Assembly (NCBI GenBank): GCA_001804705.1
Contig: MHAY01000060.1
Span: 1-52,054 of the forward strand
Direction: 5' to 3'
From: Ignavibacteria bacterium RIFOXYC2_FULL_35_21
Lineage (GTDB): Bacteria > Bacteroidota > Ignavibacteria > Kapaibacteriales > UBA2268
Length of the DNA: 52,054 nt
The notes beneath the pieces are model-generated. The model was not told the DNA's origin and did not search any database. It saw only the letters and a list, made by a program, of their open reading frames with translations. The position numbers and the translations under genes are program-made. Positions 27,901-37,120 of the stretch are shown piece after piece (position 1 is the stretch's first letter; every line of letters starts with the position of its first letter).

Positions 27901-30158
27901 ACAAGTTTAAGATTCAAAAGAGTGTCTTCAACTTCTTGAATCCACATATTTTTTTTCATTATCTCAGCCCTTGCACTTTTTAATCCGATATATATATGGT
28001 TGGAATCTACTCTCATTGTCTGCCAATCATAGACAGAAGAAATAAAATGATTTTTCCAATTATAAAAAGTGCTATCACTTAAATCAATGTAATCTCCACT
28101 GATAATATCACTATAAACCAAAGTGTCACCTGTTGGTAAACTTCTTTGAAAATTAGAATCCATACTATTTTGTAATCCGGAAAATAATGAGTTTGGAAGA
28201 GAATCATTCCTCGTTTTAAACCAATAGAAAAGACCTTTTGTACCTAAAATTATTGGTTCATTAATCATCAATCTTAATTCCTCACCTGTTTTGGGCCTGT
28301 TACCCCTATACGCCAAACAGAATGAATTAATAGTGGTATCTTTGTACCAAATTTCAGATTGAACCCATAGAAATGCATACCATGGTTTAACATTAAAAAT
28401 CAATTTTGGATTCATATAATAATTATTATATATCCAATATTCTAAATTAAATTGTATGCCCGGTCTTGCATATTTATTAGGAGAATAGACATCGTCAGGA
28501 AAAGGTATGGGTACAGTAGAATCAATATATGTTTCATATTCCGAATCTAAAGTATCTGTGAATGATAGATTATTACTACCTGCATATCCAAACTCATAGT
28601 GAAAAGTATATGGATGTACAACACCACCATCTTTCCTGGTTTTTCTAACAAATGGATTACTATTATGAGTACCAAAGTTTACATTTGAGCCGCTCCAATA
28701 CTGCTTAAATCCAGTTGCGTGAAGATAGTGGCTTGGAGGATTTTGAAACTCATTACCAAGAAAAGGATAAGTTTCTACTGTTACAAGTGTATCAACCAAC
28801 ATATTATAATATCTGTTTGCTACCCATTGTATAGGAGCTAATTCATCGTCTGCGTAGAAGCGGTGAATCCTTATACTGTTATTATTGTCACGTAATATGG
28901 TATCAATTTGAATTAGCTTCGCTTGTATAGTGGAATCATATACACCCCAAAATACTTTCCGGGTTCTTGGAGTTTCAAACCTGATATAATCAATTCCGAC
29001 ATCTAAATTTCCACAGTAAGTTACTTCGACATCTATACTTGATATGTAATCCTTTATATCATAACGGTTTTCCCACCACTCGTTTTTGAATAAGGGATTA
29101 TATACATAACTGCCATCAGGTAAAGTATCACCATCAAAAATTGCAAAAGCTGAAAGAGTTTTACTTTTATTCTGTGATAAAAGATTTAGATTTTTCAACA
29201 TTTCACCAGTTATAATGAATTCAGTTGGTTTTCTAATTGTTGATGAATCTAATTTCCTATACACACCTCTGAATTGATTATTGATTGAACTATGTATTTC
29301 ACTGTCTTGAGTAAAACTTTGAAAAGGTATTGAATCAAATTTTACAAAACCGGAATCTATAATACTTGAACCATAATGTGATAATTTGTAAGGAATCTTA
29401 ATTATTAGAATTGTATCAGTTAAATGATTTTCAACATCAGCGCTATCTAATGCTCTTAGGTTTATTGTAAGATACCATTGCTTACCGTTAAAGATATGGT
29501 AATTATCTTTATCTCTTTGAGTATTTAAATATTGGAGTGAATCATTTGTTCTACCAACATTAGAGTATCCGTGGTCATCACCATCATAATCAAGCCATCT
29601 GATAATACTACCGTTCCAAATACTGTCGAGTACAATTTCGGGTCCATTGGTCAGATTACTGTCATAGAGTAAAAATCTATTGAAATCATTAGTTGTATCA
29701 CCGACATCAAAATTTCTATAATACCAACCGAATACTGCGCCTGTACTATCTCCCTGCCTGGGCTTAAAATTATTTGTAGAATCAACAATTATTGTTGGTT
29801 CTAAATAAATACTGTGTGCATTCAGGATACAAGTGCCATTTCTTCCCCCTACTACACTGTCAATCACTACCGTCCTGCGATGATTTTTTATATAAAATGA
29901 GGAATCAGTATATTGATATGTGTTGTCCCATTGCGGGAAAATTCCCATAAGATAATAATTCATATACATAGCTTCATCCAATTTTCTGCCAGGAGTTCCG
30001 AAACTCCAACCTCGTATAAAATTAGTGTTAGTAAAATTTTTGTCATAAATTGTTGAGTCGTTAAAATCAGTAGGTAACTTCGGAGGGTCAATAATATCCT
30101 GCGAATAAGCAGATATAATGCTCACTATTGCAACTAAGCAAATTAATAATTTTTTCAT
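24981..30158 (-). CDS. Giant secreted protein with T9SS sorting domain
   Basis: The 1725-residue protein starts with a signal peptide (about residues 1-19, cleavage near AYSQ) and ends with a T9SS type A sorting domain (last about 90 residues, starting IKIFPNPVKNTVYIS, with YPGGAYFIKAEY). The body is beta-rich, with many aspartate, serine, tyrosine and tryptophan residues and no catalytic motif that I recognise. It resembles large surface proteins of this bacterial group. GAGGAGGG precedes the start. The upstream gene is 13 bases away and also carries a T9SS domain, so the two are an operon and perhaps act together on the surface. Confidence 0.7.
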   Translation of the reverse strand: MKKLLICLVAIVSIISAYSQDIIDPPKLPTDFNDSTIYDKNFTNTNFIRGWSFGTPGRKLDEAMYMNYYLMGIFPQWDNTYQYTDSSFYIKNHRRTVVIDSVVGGRNGTCILNAHSIYLEPTIIVDSTNNFKPRQGDSTGAVFGWYYRNFDVGDTTNDFNRFLLYDSNLTNGPEIVLDSIWNGSIIRWLDYDGDDHGYSNVGRTNDSLQYLNTQRDKDNYHIFNGKQWYLTINLRALDSADVENHLTDTILIIKIPYKLSHYGSSIIDSGFVKFDSIPFQSFTQDSEIHSSINNQFRGVYRKLDSSTIRKPTEFIITGEMLKNLNLLSQNKSKTLSAFAIFDGDTLPDGSYVYNPLFKNEWWENRYDIKDYISSIDVEVTYCGNLDVGIDYIRFETPRTRKVFWGVYDSTIQAKLIQIDTILRDNNNSIRIHRFYADDELAPIQWVANRYYNMLVDTLVTVETYPFLGNEFQNPPSHYLHATGFKQYWSGSNVNFGTHNSNPFVRKTRKDGGVVHPYTFHYEFGYAGSNNLSFTDTLDSEYETYIDSTVPIPFPDDVYSPNKYARPGIQFNLEYWIYNNYYMNPKLIFNVKPWYAFLWVQSEIWYKDTTINSFCLAYRGNRPKTGEELRLMINEPIILGTKGLFYWFKTRNDSLPNSLFSGLQNSMDSNFQRSLPTGDTLVYSDIISGDYIDLSDSTFYNWKNHFISSVYDWQTMRVDSNHIYIGLKSARAEIMKKNMWIQEVEDTLLNLKLVAWYGKGFKILYLDSTEIQTDTIIKEFIQLDTTKLKTRKIGNSTYEAWDSSFFDITVLKDNNNSMNDIFYVGVLNRRTDPLIFKDSELQFITTAEFEDKCGISPDTSKYSSDSLTWRTYWWKRLGCRELFLPFDFLNSEDNNEYALLHVTELGGGNAELNAQKWRNEKYYHNIDTIIGQNRSAIIKLLPGEGKILKVEVMHPAKNIKGNLEFSNQSKMVVHPELDSNGNVIDSLVRYHLVYHRPICQEDTCCDTTGVFYRRSKPIYKDSPYENIVWNNEVFLSAHVYRDCTGGDILDSLPCDYPSIVVRKDGTNLKAYVVYSCYDLYSHSPLGNVAETVIDLDNLHDEDGGIITSLYGRFIGEFNGLDRKEWGTPVINASANGNYYAWSDSLGGIIAGFKSTSSNCIQYDTVIKWNSSSASAKHPSLNVYSSIDNQEDNCALVWQEKQGISVQNKFGIYYTRLKKDNNLLKYYLSKKFNFPYTDNVRLNNDTSIAYVSFGTQMIDNIFPVVGRNLNGYNFNQSNWLGKAGEWNFEPNRYDVVLWESAFTNRCIAGGTIALLDSANKPLSWQPCFVKRIYSLNTELHQPIISQGESILSNASFDSDLGSFALNFLYGYIQSPPSALISQLSIQEYTILPIYNDKLDMGSIGLKRIGNGYQPHLALYPGFNFGSRLWRNRQIFHNSGCFNASYLMTSAKYFYRATDNDIESEPMIGFNSDASKYVINLPKVDGNNLGIYLPYTEIIDTVYGNRFIQENKDTLYSDWFTVLSSIELEFKCFGADTSKYKMYIQKEGSSTFTNIPIPSETSDSTGILMNYTLINGGGYNYRLVFVNRDSSSGYTEEIIIDNLPVQDTIFGKRASSIENIIDLSSLAKLGFENSKIELKIFPNPVKNTVYISAYLPEISHLNQKVIIIIYSTLGNELYKQEIISGETIAVPINNYPGGAYFIKAEYKNENYWLSNPVIPSLEPFIIEK

Positions 30159-30171
30159 TTTTCATCCCTCC

Positions 30172-31452
30172 TCACTTATTAACAATTAATTTAAAAACCA
30201 AGGAGAGATGAGCATTTTCCACTTTTATGAAATAAGTACCACTTGACATATCAAAAGTATTGAAATCAATATTTTTAATTCCTTCTTCGAGATTATTATT
30301 TAAAATTGTTTTAATTAATAGTCCATTTAATTCCGAAATAAAAATATTCGTAATTTCTGAAAAAGGTTGTTGATATTTGATTGTGGCAATTCCTGTTGTT
30401 GGATTGGGATATATTATCTGAGGAGTAATTTCACTATCTACTGGTACTGTATTTATACCAAATCTTGCTTTCCATAAAAACAAATAATTTCCTATTGTAT
30501 TAATAATATATTTACCATCATGGCTAACATCAATATTATTTGAACTTCCACTTTGATAACTATATGTTTGTTTACCGGTTTCCATATCCCATATTTGAAT
30601 TGTAGGAGATGTAACCAAATACTTATCATCGGGTGAAAATTCAATACCTGTCAGGCTGGGACCATTTATTGGTATTTTCCATAGTAACTGTTTGGTATTA
30701 AAATCATAAACCTCGACACCATAGTCTGAGTCACCTGTCCCGTAAGTAATATATTTACATGTCTTGGAGATAACAAAACCTCTGTGATTTCCGTAGCTGT
30801 CAATACTATCAAGTGTGTTAAAATCAAAAACAGTAAAATTACCTACTGTAATAGGTTGATTCGGATTATTAGGATTGAAATATTTTTTACTGAATTGTGT
30901 AATTATTTTATTGTTATCACAAGTAAATCTTGGATTATCCACTCCCACACTTATTAAATTAGGTTCATCTTGAAATATTTTTGTTTTGACTATCCTTTTG
31001 GAAGTAACATCCCATATTCTAAATCCTCTTGGTATAGGTGCTACCAAATATTTTCCGTCTTTTGACAAATCAATTATTGGATATTCGTTAATAATAGTAC
31101 CGTCATTTTCAAGCGAATCAATAATTGTGTAGCTCAATGCATCATAAATATCAAATCTTGTTCTTGATTGATTCAATACAATAAAATTGCTATCGTTCTT
31201 GATAAAAAATACCTCATTATCAATTGGTATTCTTCTTAACTCTTGTCCTGTCATGGCATCAAAGAATAAATCATAGTCGTAGCCATGACCTACTATTAAT
31301 GAATCTGTGTTTGAGAATTTGACCATATAAAATCCAAGAGTTTGGTCAGTTATTTTTGACCAAACTAAATCGGTGCTATCTTGTGGCACCGGCTGTGCCT
31401 GGATTTGAATTATTGAAAATAATAAAACGAAGAAAAAAAGTAGTTTTTTCAT
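30172..31452 (-). CDS. Secreted WD40-like beta-propeller protein with T9SS sorting domain
   Basis: The 426-residue protein has a signal peptide (about residues 1-19, ending QIQAQ), then a WD40-like propeller (about 25-325). Repeats such as GKYLVAPIPRGFRIWDVTSK and DDKYLVTSPTIQIWDMETGK are typical. A T9SS type A domain follows from about 340 (IYPNPTTGIATIKY). It is exported and probably binds proteins or surface polymers. It is the first gene of a two-gene operon with the giant T9SS protein. That both lie inside a plasmid-like backbone suggests they are cargo. Confidence 0.75.
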   Translation of the reverse strand: MKKLLFFFVLLFSIIQIQAQPVPQDSTDLVWSKITDQTLGFYMVKFSNTDSLIVGHGYDYDLFFDAMTGQELRRIPIDNEVFFIKNDSNFIVLNQSRTRFDIYDALSYTIIDSLENDGTIINEYPIIDLSKDGKYLVAPIPRGFRIWDVTSKRIVKTKIFQDEPNLISVGVDNPRFTCDNNKIITQFSKKYFNPNNPNQPITVGNFTVFDFNTLDSIDSYGNHRGFVISKTCKYITYGTGDSDYGVEVYDFNTKQLLWKIPINGPSLTGIEFSPDDKYLVTSPTIQIWDMETGKQTYSYQSGSSNNIDVSHDGKYIINTIGNYLFLWKARFGINTVPVDSEITPQIIYPNPTTGIATIKYQQPFSEITNIFISELNGLLIKTILNNNLEEGIKNIDFNTFDMSSGTYFIKVENAHLSLVFKLIVNK

Positions 31453-31681
31453 TATAAACCTCGACTGAATTATGAAACTTTATAATTTATATTATTATAA
31501 TATTTTCGTATTCATACAGCAGAAAAAAGGCGATTTTCCAATAGTATTTATTTTCTTTTTCTATCTATATTACTTCATAGCACATATACATATATGTAAA
31601 TGTCAATTTCATATTACAATATAATGATAGTACACTAACTTTTAATTACAAAAAAAAATTAATATTTCCAAATATTATTTT

Positions 31682-31707
31682 AAAAAGACCTCTCTAAAGG
31701 TCTTTTT
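31682..31707 (-). terminator. Terminator of the 76-residue gene
   Basis: AAAAAGACCT and AGGTCTTTTT form a perfect ten-pair stem at 31682-31691 and 31698-31707, just behind the stop at 31718. Confidence 0.75.
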
Positions 31708-31717
31708 ATACACTCTC

Positions 31718-31948
31718 TCATTTGGGATTTTTTCGTTTGGAGATATACCTGCCGTTTACATATTCCAATTGAAAACAGTCGGCTAATTTTTTTATAAGCA
31801 TAAACAACAATTCCTGATTGGCAAGAACTAAATCGAGTTTAATCCTGAATTCTTCATTTTTTTTAAGTTGATTTTCTTTAAACAAGTTCAAACCGGCTAT
31901 CTCATTTGACAGGATTTTCATGTTTAATTTTAAGTATTTATTAAACAT
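31718..31948 (-). CDS. Small hypothetical protein (76 residues)
   Basis: A helical, probably coiled-coil protein (FKENQLKKNEEFRIKLDLVLANQELLFMLIKKL) with a basic tail NGRYISKRKN. I recognise no family. It has its own terminator and is the gene after the primase-like gene on the same strand. It may start at the second ATG (MKILSNE), nine residues in. Confidence 0.5.
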   Translation of the reverse strand: MFNKYLKLNMKILSNEIAGLNLFKENQLKKNEEFRIKLDLVLANQELLFMLIKKLADCFQLEYVNGRYISKRKNPK

Positions 31949-32068
31949 AAAAAAAAATTAACTATAGAAAATTCACTAAGAGTTAAAATTGCCCTGGCTT
32001 TTAAGACAGGGCTTGGATTGATAATGTTGCAGATTAACAATCCATCATCACATTATCAGAATTTTTTC

Positions 32069-32836
32069 TTAAGAACTGATGTTATTCACAGGAGATTTTA
32101 CGAAGCATTTTTTTGCTAATCTAAGAATAATATTGTCCGGTTCAGGGTGCAGTAAAATAATTTTTTCAAACCGATAAAGTAAATGTTCCTGTGTGTCGGT
32201 CATGGAATTTGACATTAATGACACACAATTAGTTTTGCCAATACCAATATGGGACAAACATACAAATGGACTTACCGTTACGATTACTTCATCGCAAGAT
32301 TTTATTTTATTCAGATTGTACAGCGGACGCTTAAAATTCTTCGGGAAAAACCATTTATCATTCTCCGGATGCCAGCCAACATAACCAGTAATATCTCCAT
32401 GTTCGTCATAGACTTTAAAAGCAATCTTACCCTGCATGATACTTCTTTGCTTTACATAGCCGACTTCATATTCTTTCGCAACTGCTTCAGAAATACCTAA
32501 TTCCTCTAATTTCTGAACATAGTGCAACTCCAATTCCGGTATGTCTCTTTTAGTGTTATCCGGCTCATCTAAAAAGTGTAATTTTAATTCTTTAGCTGCT
32601 TCACGTAAACCAATATTTTCAACCATTGCTAGAAAATTGATAACACTGCCTTTGGCTGTTTTGCTATCAGGTGAAAAGAAAATATTTTTTTCAATATTAA
32701 TAATGAATTTAAAATTCTTTGTTTCACCTTTTAACTCTCCTCCCTTTTCCGAGTAAGGGATATTTTTCCAATTCAGCACATCATTGAACTTAATCCTGCC
32801 GCTGATTAATGTAAAATCAAGATACTTTTCACTCAT
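32069..32836 (-). CDS. DnaG/TOPRIM-like primase-related protein of mobile element
   Basis: The 255-residue protein looks like a reduced primase. Residues about 15-95 resemble the region after a CHC2 zinc finger (ENIFFSPDSKTAKGSVINFLAMVE...GLREAAKEL). The segment around 110-170 fits the primase linker (LHYVQKLEELGISEAVAKEYEVGYV...GHI-like ITGYVGWHP). Residues 185-245 form a TOPRIM-like fold without the acidic catalytic residues I would expect. It may bind DNA without priming. The start at 32836 follows GGAGAG; an upstream TTG is rejected. It lies before a strong terminator shared with the ATPase operon. Confidence 0.55.
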   Translation of the reverse strand: MSEKYLDFTLISGRIKFNDVLNWKNIPYSEKGGELKGETKNFKFIINIEKNIFFSPDSKTAKGSVINFLAMVENIGLREAAKELKLHFLDEPDNTKRDIPELELHYVQKLEELGISEAVAKEYEVGYVKQRSIMQGKIAFKVYDEHGDITGYVGWHPENDKWFFPKNFKRPLYNLNKIKSCDEVIVTVSPFVCLSHIGIGKTNCVSLMSNSMTDTQEHLLYRFEKIILLHPEPDNIILRLAKKCFVKSPVNNISS

Positions 32837-32895
32837 AAAACTCTCCAATTATAAAGAACAAAAAAACAATTGTGAGCATTATATCACAGACACAC

Positions 32896-32923
32896 AAAAG
32901 CCCGCAAGGGATAGCGGGCTTTT
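32896..32923. terminator. Bidirectional terminator
   Basis: AAAAGCCCGC (32896-32905) and GCGGGCTTTT (32914-32923) form a perfect ten-pair stem between the ATPase operon and the primase-like gene; both strands have T-rich ends. Confidence 0.8.
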
Positions 32924-33129
32924 GATGAAGTTAAGCAAAAACACAAACCAATGAAGCATCTACAAGTTTCAGCCTACGGCTTGTTTTACTCCATAATCCC
33001 GGACCAAGGCTGTTGGCAATAGCGCAAATTACTTGCGTATTGACCTTATCGGCAAAATTGCAGCGTGGGATTAGGAAAAGATTTGTTGCCTTGAAATATT
33101 TTCCCGGTTTGTTTTGCTTAACCTCGATA

Positions 33130-34377
33130 TCATATCATAATCCAGTCATCAGCTAAAAAGTCAAGGGTCTCAGGCTTCACCTGATTAATTGAAGGGAAAA
33201 TAAAATCATCGGGAACTTCTTTTAAGACAGGTTTTTTAGTATTGATGTAAAATTTATTAGTACCCAGGCATAGACGGGCTTCATATTTATCCATCCCGGT
33301 AAAATCGGATATTTTTAAATTAAAAACATCGCTCATAACTTTAGCAATAACCGGGCTGGTATTAAAAACCAAATAATTGCTTACCGAACCCAGAATAGAG
33401 TCAATAATAGCCAGCATCATCTTTTTATGATTTTCAGATTTTGCCGAACTAAAGTTAATATGTCCCAAAGTAAAACCGACTTTAGAACTCCTGCCTAATT
33501 GCAGTGATTCAGCAAACATGCCGCTGGCTACCAAGTCAAATTCATCAATATAGACAAATAATGGTTTGGCTTTCTTGACTTGGTTCATGTAAGACAAGAT
33601 TGCTCCTACAAAGAGATTGGCAACAAAAACTTTTACAAAATCATTACTGGTTTCAATATTTATAATCAAACTTTTGCCGGCTTGCACCAATTCATCAATA
33701 TCCAGTTCATTTGGTTTATCAATAAAAACATTGGTTTTGTTATTTCTCAATGCTTGATGCAGACGGCTGGCAACACTGCTCATGGTTAAATCATAATCAG
33801 ACATTTTCTTATAGGCGGTTTTACCGGGATTAAATAAATTATTCCACCATTTCTTGTTTTCAGGATTAGCATAGTCATAATTATTTCTAAGATCCTTGTC
33901 GGTTAGAAAGTCAGACAAATGCTTTATACTTAAATCTTCGGGCTGGAAAGAATCCAGGGCTTTTTCAATTACTTCTTTCATTCTGACCGTTGATTCGGGA
34001 TTGGAAGAAGTCGTCGTAATAACATTATCAAGTATCTGACTGAATTCACCGAGCAAAGTATCATAATCATATCCTTGCTTTTCAAACAGATTGACAGCAA
34101 TAGGATTATTAAAAGACACATACCTGACATCAGGATTTTCCCTAAAATGATAATATAATTTATCCGCACTCTCGCCTTTGGGATCGATAAAAATAACGGA
34201 ATAACCCTGCGAAATGTCATATCCCGCTAAGTTTTCCATGACGGTGGATTTGCCCATGCCGGACCTGCCGACAAGATATAAATGATGGAAACGGTCTCCA
34301 AGACTTTCGAAATCAGGCAGATTAACTGATAGCTCCTTATAAATTCCAAAGCTATAGCGATATTCATCGTTTGTCAT
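33130..34377 (-). CDS. VirD4/TraG- or HerA-like DNA-pumping ATPase
   Basis: The 415-residue P-loop ATPase has Walker A GRSGMGKST (residues 37-45) and Walker B PLFVYIDEFD (about 268-277). The layout of the FtsK/HerA class is visible: FIDPKGE after strand two and the late SNYLVFNTSP segment. Such proteins move DNA or couple a relaxosome to a type IV channel. No N-terminal membrane segments are seen, so membrane contact may come from the zinc-ribbon protein of the same operon. Its ATG overlaps the stop of the coiled-coil gene (TAATG). No relaxase or VirB4 gene is nearby, which limits the case for self-transfer. Confidence 0.75.
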   Translation of the reverse strand: MTNDEYRYSFGIYKELSVNLPDFESLGDRFHHLYLVGRSGMGKSTVMENLAGYDISQGYSVIFIDPKGESADKLYYHFRENPDVRYVSFNNPIAVNLFEKQGYDYDTLLGEFSQILDNVITTTSSNPESTVRMKEVIEKALDSFQPEDLSIKHLSDFLTDKDLRNNYDYANPENKKWWNNLFNPGKTAYKKMSDYDLTMSSVASRLHQALRNNKTNVFIDKPNELDIDELVQAGKSLIINIETSNDFVKVFVANLFVGAILSYMNQVKKAKPLFVYIDEFDLVASGMFAESLQLGRSSKVGFTLGHINFSSAKSENHKKMMLAIIDSILGSVSNYLVFNTSPVIAKVMSDVFNLKISDFTGMDKYEARLCLGTNKFYINTKKPVLKEVPDDFIFPSINQVKPETLDFLADDWIMI

Positions 34378-35228
34378 TAGGCATTACTTTTTTGGTTAAA
34401 TTTAAAATTATACAACTTAGCCTGGTTATCAATCTCACGGCTTTCACTATCGGCTAATTTGGTTTTGCCTTCGGCATAGGTTCTAAAAGATTCCGCCTTG
34501 TTTTTATCAATATCGCTTAAAACCTTATTATATTGAGCAATGGTTTCAATATCATCCCCGGATTCATCGTTATAAAAATTAGCTATTTCATGCAAAACAT
34601 CAACCGGAACCTCTTTAATACTATTATCCTTTAATTTTTCAAAAAATAGCTTATACATTTCTATTTTTGACTTCTTAAGTTCAATCTCGGTTTCTCCGTC
34701 TGCTCTAAGCAATTCATTTTCAATTTCAAATTTTTCTCCGAATAATTCATCTTCCTTAACTTTTCTTTCATAAAAACTCGATTCCGATTTACTGCTGGCA
34801 ACGATTCTTTTTAGTTCAGCTTTAGCCTTTGATTTTTTCATCTCAGAAAGCAAAACTATCATCTTTTCGCTGACAATGGCATCGGCTCGTAACAGCTGCA
34901 AGGATTCTCCCATTTCTCTCAAGGTCTCAATCCTGGTCTTTAACATTCTTTGCCGGTCGGCATCAAGTTCGATTTTGTTAATCTCCCGATTTTTAGACCA
35001 AAGAAAAATACGCTGTCTCTTTTCCAATGAATCGGAAAGTTGACGGGTTAAATCAGCCAGAGATAATTCATCGAGGTTAATGACTTTATCCTTATAATAA
35101 CCGTCTTTATCCTCAAAAGTATTATCATGGGTTTGCTTAATAATGGCTTCGCTGCTTTGGGGTTTGATATCCAAAGCAGGTTTAAAACCATAGTTTTCAA
35201 TTGTGGCAGAGAATTTCTTCTGGTTCAT
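34377..35228 (-). CDS. Coiled-coil hypothetical protein of the transfer/replication operon
   Basis: The 283-residue protein is hydrophilic and almost entirely helical. It has long heptad regions (about 60-150 and 155-220) rich in lysine and glutamate, and no known domain. It overlaps the zinc-ribbon gene by 32 bases and the ATPase start by TAATG, so it is translated between them. It could be an accessory or stalk subunit of the ATPase complex; this is inference from position only. Confidence 0.65.
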   Translation of the reverse strand: MNQKKFSATIENYGFKPALDIKPQSSEAIIKQTHDNTFEDKDGYYKDKVINLDELSLADLTRQLSDSLEKRQRIFLWSKNREINKIELDADRQRMLKTRIETLREMGESLQLLRADAIVSEKMIVLLSEMKKSKAKAELKRIVASSKSESSFYERKVKEDELFGEKFEIENELLRADGETEIELKKSKIEMYKLFFEKLKDNSIKEVPVDVLHEIANFYNDESGDDIETIAQYNKVLSDIDKNKAESFRTYAEGKTKLADSESREIDNQAKLYNFKFNQKSNA

Positions 35229-35709
35229 ATCTTTTTTCTTTCAATTCTTGGACATCATATGGAGCATCAAGATCTATAGCCTCCTGGCAATGCGGACAAT
35301 TTAAAAACCTGACTGGATCGTCACAATGCGAACAGCCGAAGAGTACATTATGAAAAGTCTGACCTTCGGCATCGCAATAAGGGCATTTAATTTCATCAAT
35401 ATTTTTCACTAGAATATTTTTCAGGCAATGTGGACATGTAAATACATGATTTAATAATGTGTCATTCTTGTTATCAAATTTAAAGGCGGCCAGGGTCGTC
35501 ATCAGAGCTGCGTAAACAAGGGCACAGATAAAATCCAGTATAGTAAAATCACGTATAAAACCATTGATAAGTATTGCTAAAAATATTAAAAGTAATAGTA
35601 CAACACCGATTTTTTTAAATTTTTCGTAATTTAAATTTAAAAATGGTTTATAATTGATATTATCAATAATAATATCCCTGATGCTAATATAATCGCTCTC
35701 TGAATTCAA
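35197..35709 (-). CDS. Membrane protein with four CxxC zinc-ribbon pairs
   Basis: The 170-residue protein has two membrane segments (about residues 33-50 and 57-75). The soluble part carries CPHC, CPYC, CSHC and CPHC pairs, enough for two zinc ribbons. The start is TTG at 35709 with AAAGG before it; no ATG is available before the membrane segments. It overlaps the replication-relaxation gene by 26 bases. It may tether the ATPase to the membrane or recognise DNA or protein. I know no specific family. Confidence 0.6.
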   Translation of the reverse strand: MNSESDYISIRDIIIDNINYKPFLNLNYEKFKKIGVVLLLLIFLAILINGFIRDFTILDFICALVYAALMTTLAAFKFDNKNDTLLNHVFTCPHCLKNILVKNIDEIKCPYCDAEGQTFHNVLFGCSHCDDPVRFLNCPHCQEAIDLDAPYDVQELKEKRYEPEEILCHN

Positions 35710-36436
35710 AACCTTTACCCCAATTTTTGTTTATACTGCCTATTATCAAAACGGAAAATTTGAAATCAAATATATTTGGTTCTGGTAATAATAAAAACCG
35801 TGCCATTTTTTTCCAATATTCAAAAACTGCCATGTCTGTTTTTAATTTAAGATAATTATTTCTCATCTTGTCTAACCTCTGTTCCCAATTCGATTGCTCG
35901 GTTTCGATTTCCAGAAATTTCAATTTATATTTTTTACCTTCCTTCAAAACCAATAAAGCATCGGGACGGATATAGGTAAAATCAGGAAATAACAGAAAAT
36001 AATAATTCGGCAGTTTCAAGGACTGTATAAAAACCTCGCTGTTCTTTGTTTCATTGGCTGTATCAGTGCCCTTTGGTAATGGTGTAAAAACCTTAAAATA
36101 ATTGTCTTGGTTAAAGGACACGGCTTTAAGAATTTTTTCAGTCGTCTCATTGGCGATATAGATTTTTCTGTCTTTCTCGATTGCCGAGATATGACGAATG
36201 TTAACTAATTCATCTAAGATATCTTTTGTCGCCACTTTGGAGACACCTGAAAAAGATAAAGAACGCAATTGAGATTGTGTGGTATATTTTAATAAGCGGA
36301 TGAAATAATACAGCCGGAAAAACTGCTGATAGCTCCTGACTGTTTTGTTCTGATGATAAATCAAGGGTTTCAATTGCTCTTTAATCAATGACAGGCTAAA
36401 AGTCTGCTCAAATATGTTTTCTTGTATAGAATCCAT
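35684..36436 (-). CDS. Replication-relaxation family protein (first copy)
   Basis: The 250-residue protein fits the replication-relaxation family of plasmids and ICEs. A winged-helix part (residues about 45-110, with QLRSLSFSGVSKVATKDILDELV) is followed by a PD-(D/E)XK-like core: IRPDALLV (RPD at 157-159) and LKFLEIETEQS (176-182). The start at 36436 is chosen because AGGAGA stands five bases before the ATG; the longer frame adds a hydrophobic piece. It is the first gene of the four-gene overlapping operon ending with the ATPase, and a strong hairpin lies 160 bases upstream. A second family member is at 42177. Confidence 0.7.
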   Translation of the reverse strand: MDSIQENIFEQTFSLSLIKEQLKPLIYHQNKTVRSYQQFFRLYYFIRLLKYTTQSQLRSLSFSGVSKVATKDILDELVNIRHISAIEKDRKIYIANETTEKILKAVSFNQDNYFKVFTPLPKGTDTANETKNSEVFIQSLKLPNYYFLLFPDFTYIRPDALLVLKEGKKYKLKFLEIETEQSNWEQRLDKMRNNYLKLKTDMAVFEYWKKMARFLLLPEPNIFDFKFSVLIIGSINKNWGKGFEFRERLY

Positions 36437-36595
36437 ATTGTCTCCTAAATTATCTGGAAAAATAAACCTAAAAAATATGGAAATTGAGACAATAAAAAAT
36501 ATGCCAATTTTTCCAGATTCCAAAAAATTAATTCAAATAAATCAATGAACTAAGGATTTTTTCCAGACTGGAATATGGTAATATAGTCAAACATG

Positions 36596-36641
36596 AATAA
36601 AACTTATGTCAATGCCTTTATGGCTTGACATAAGTTTTATT
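36596..36641. repeat. Perfect 17-bp inverted repeat upstream of replication-relaxation gene
   Basis: AATAAAACTTATGTCAA (36596-36612) and TTGACATAAGTTTTATT (36625-36641) are exact inverted copies; the loop can pair further as GCC/GGC. No T run follows, so a replication or nick site is more likely than a terminator. Confidence 0.75.
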
Positions 36642-36816
36642 TGTGTTATGTCTTCCAATAGGGCGGGTAAGCGGGTTCTCAATCAATTAGCGTAAGCTCA
36701 AAATACAAAGCAAAAATCAAACAATCATAAAACAGACATCAAACATAACAACAAATAAAACATCAATACAAATGAACAATCTCAACAATCATTAAAAACA
36801 TTAAAAAAACCTTAAT

Positions 36817-36894
36817 AAATATCAATCATAAAAACACCTATCAAAAAATATCAATAAACTATAAAATATTTCCCAAATAAATCATTAAAAAATC
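36817..36894 (+). repeat. Direct repeat, copy 1 of 78 bp
   Basis: It begins AAATATCAATCATAAAAACA and matches 37043-37120: the first 45 bases are identical and the rest differs at a few positions. Confidence 0.8.
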
Positions 36895-37042
36895 ACCTCA
36901 TCAAAAAACCAAAAAAATATAAACAAAAAACCATAAACAAATACAAAAAACATTAAACAAAATCAAAAACATCATCACAAACATTATCCACTAATAAAAA
37001 TATCAATCAATCACAAAAACCAAACAAGCAAGAAACATCTTT

Positions 37043-37120
37043 AAATATCAATCATAAAAACACCTATCAAAAAATATCAATAAACTATTAAATATTCCCT
37101 GAATAAATCAATAAAAAATC
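37043..37120 (+). repeat. Direct repeat, copy 2 of 78 bp
   Basis: Same orientation as 36817-36894, 226 bases further on. Its 3' part differs slightly (TTAAATATTCCCTG against TAAAATATTTCCCA). Confidence 0.8.

Noticed and set aside
32936-33133. Open minus-strand frame directly after the ATPase stop (LVDASLVCVFA at its end)
   Set aside because: It has no ATG, GTG or TTG start. It could be a decayed or frameshifted tail, but this cannot be decided from the sequence.
33130-36436. Complete conjugation system
   Set aside because: Only a VirD4/HerA-like ATPase and accessory proteins are visible; no relaxase, VirB4 or channel genes were recognised.
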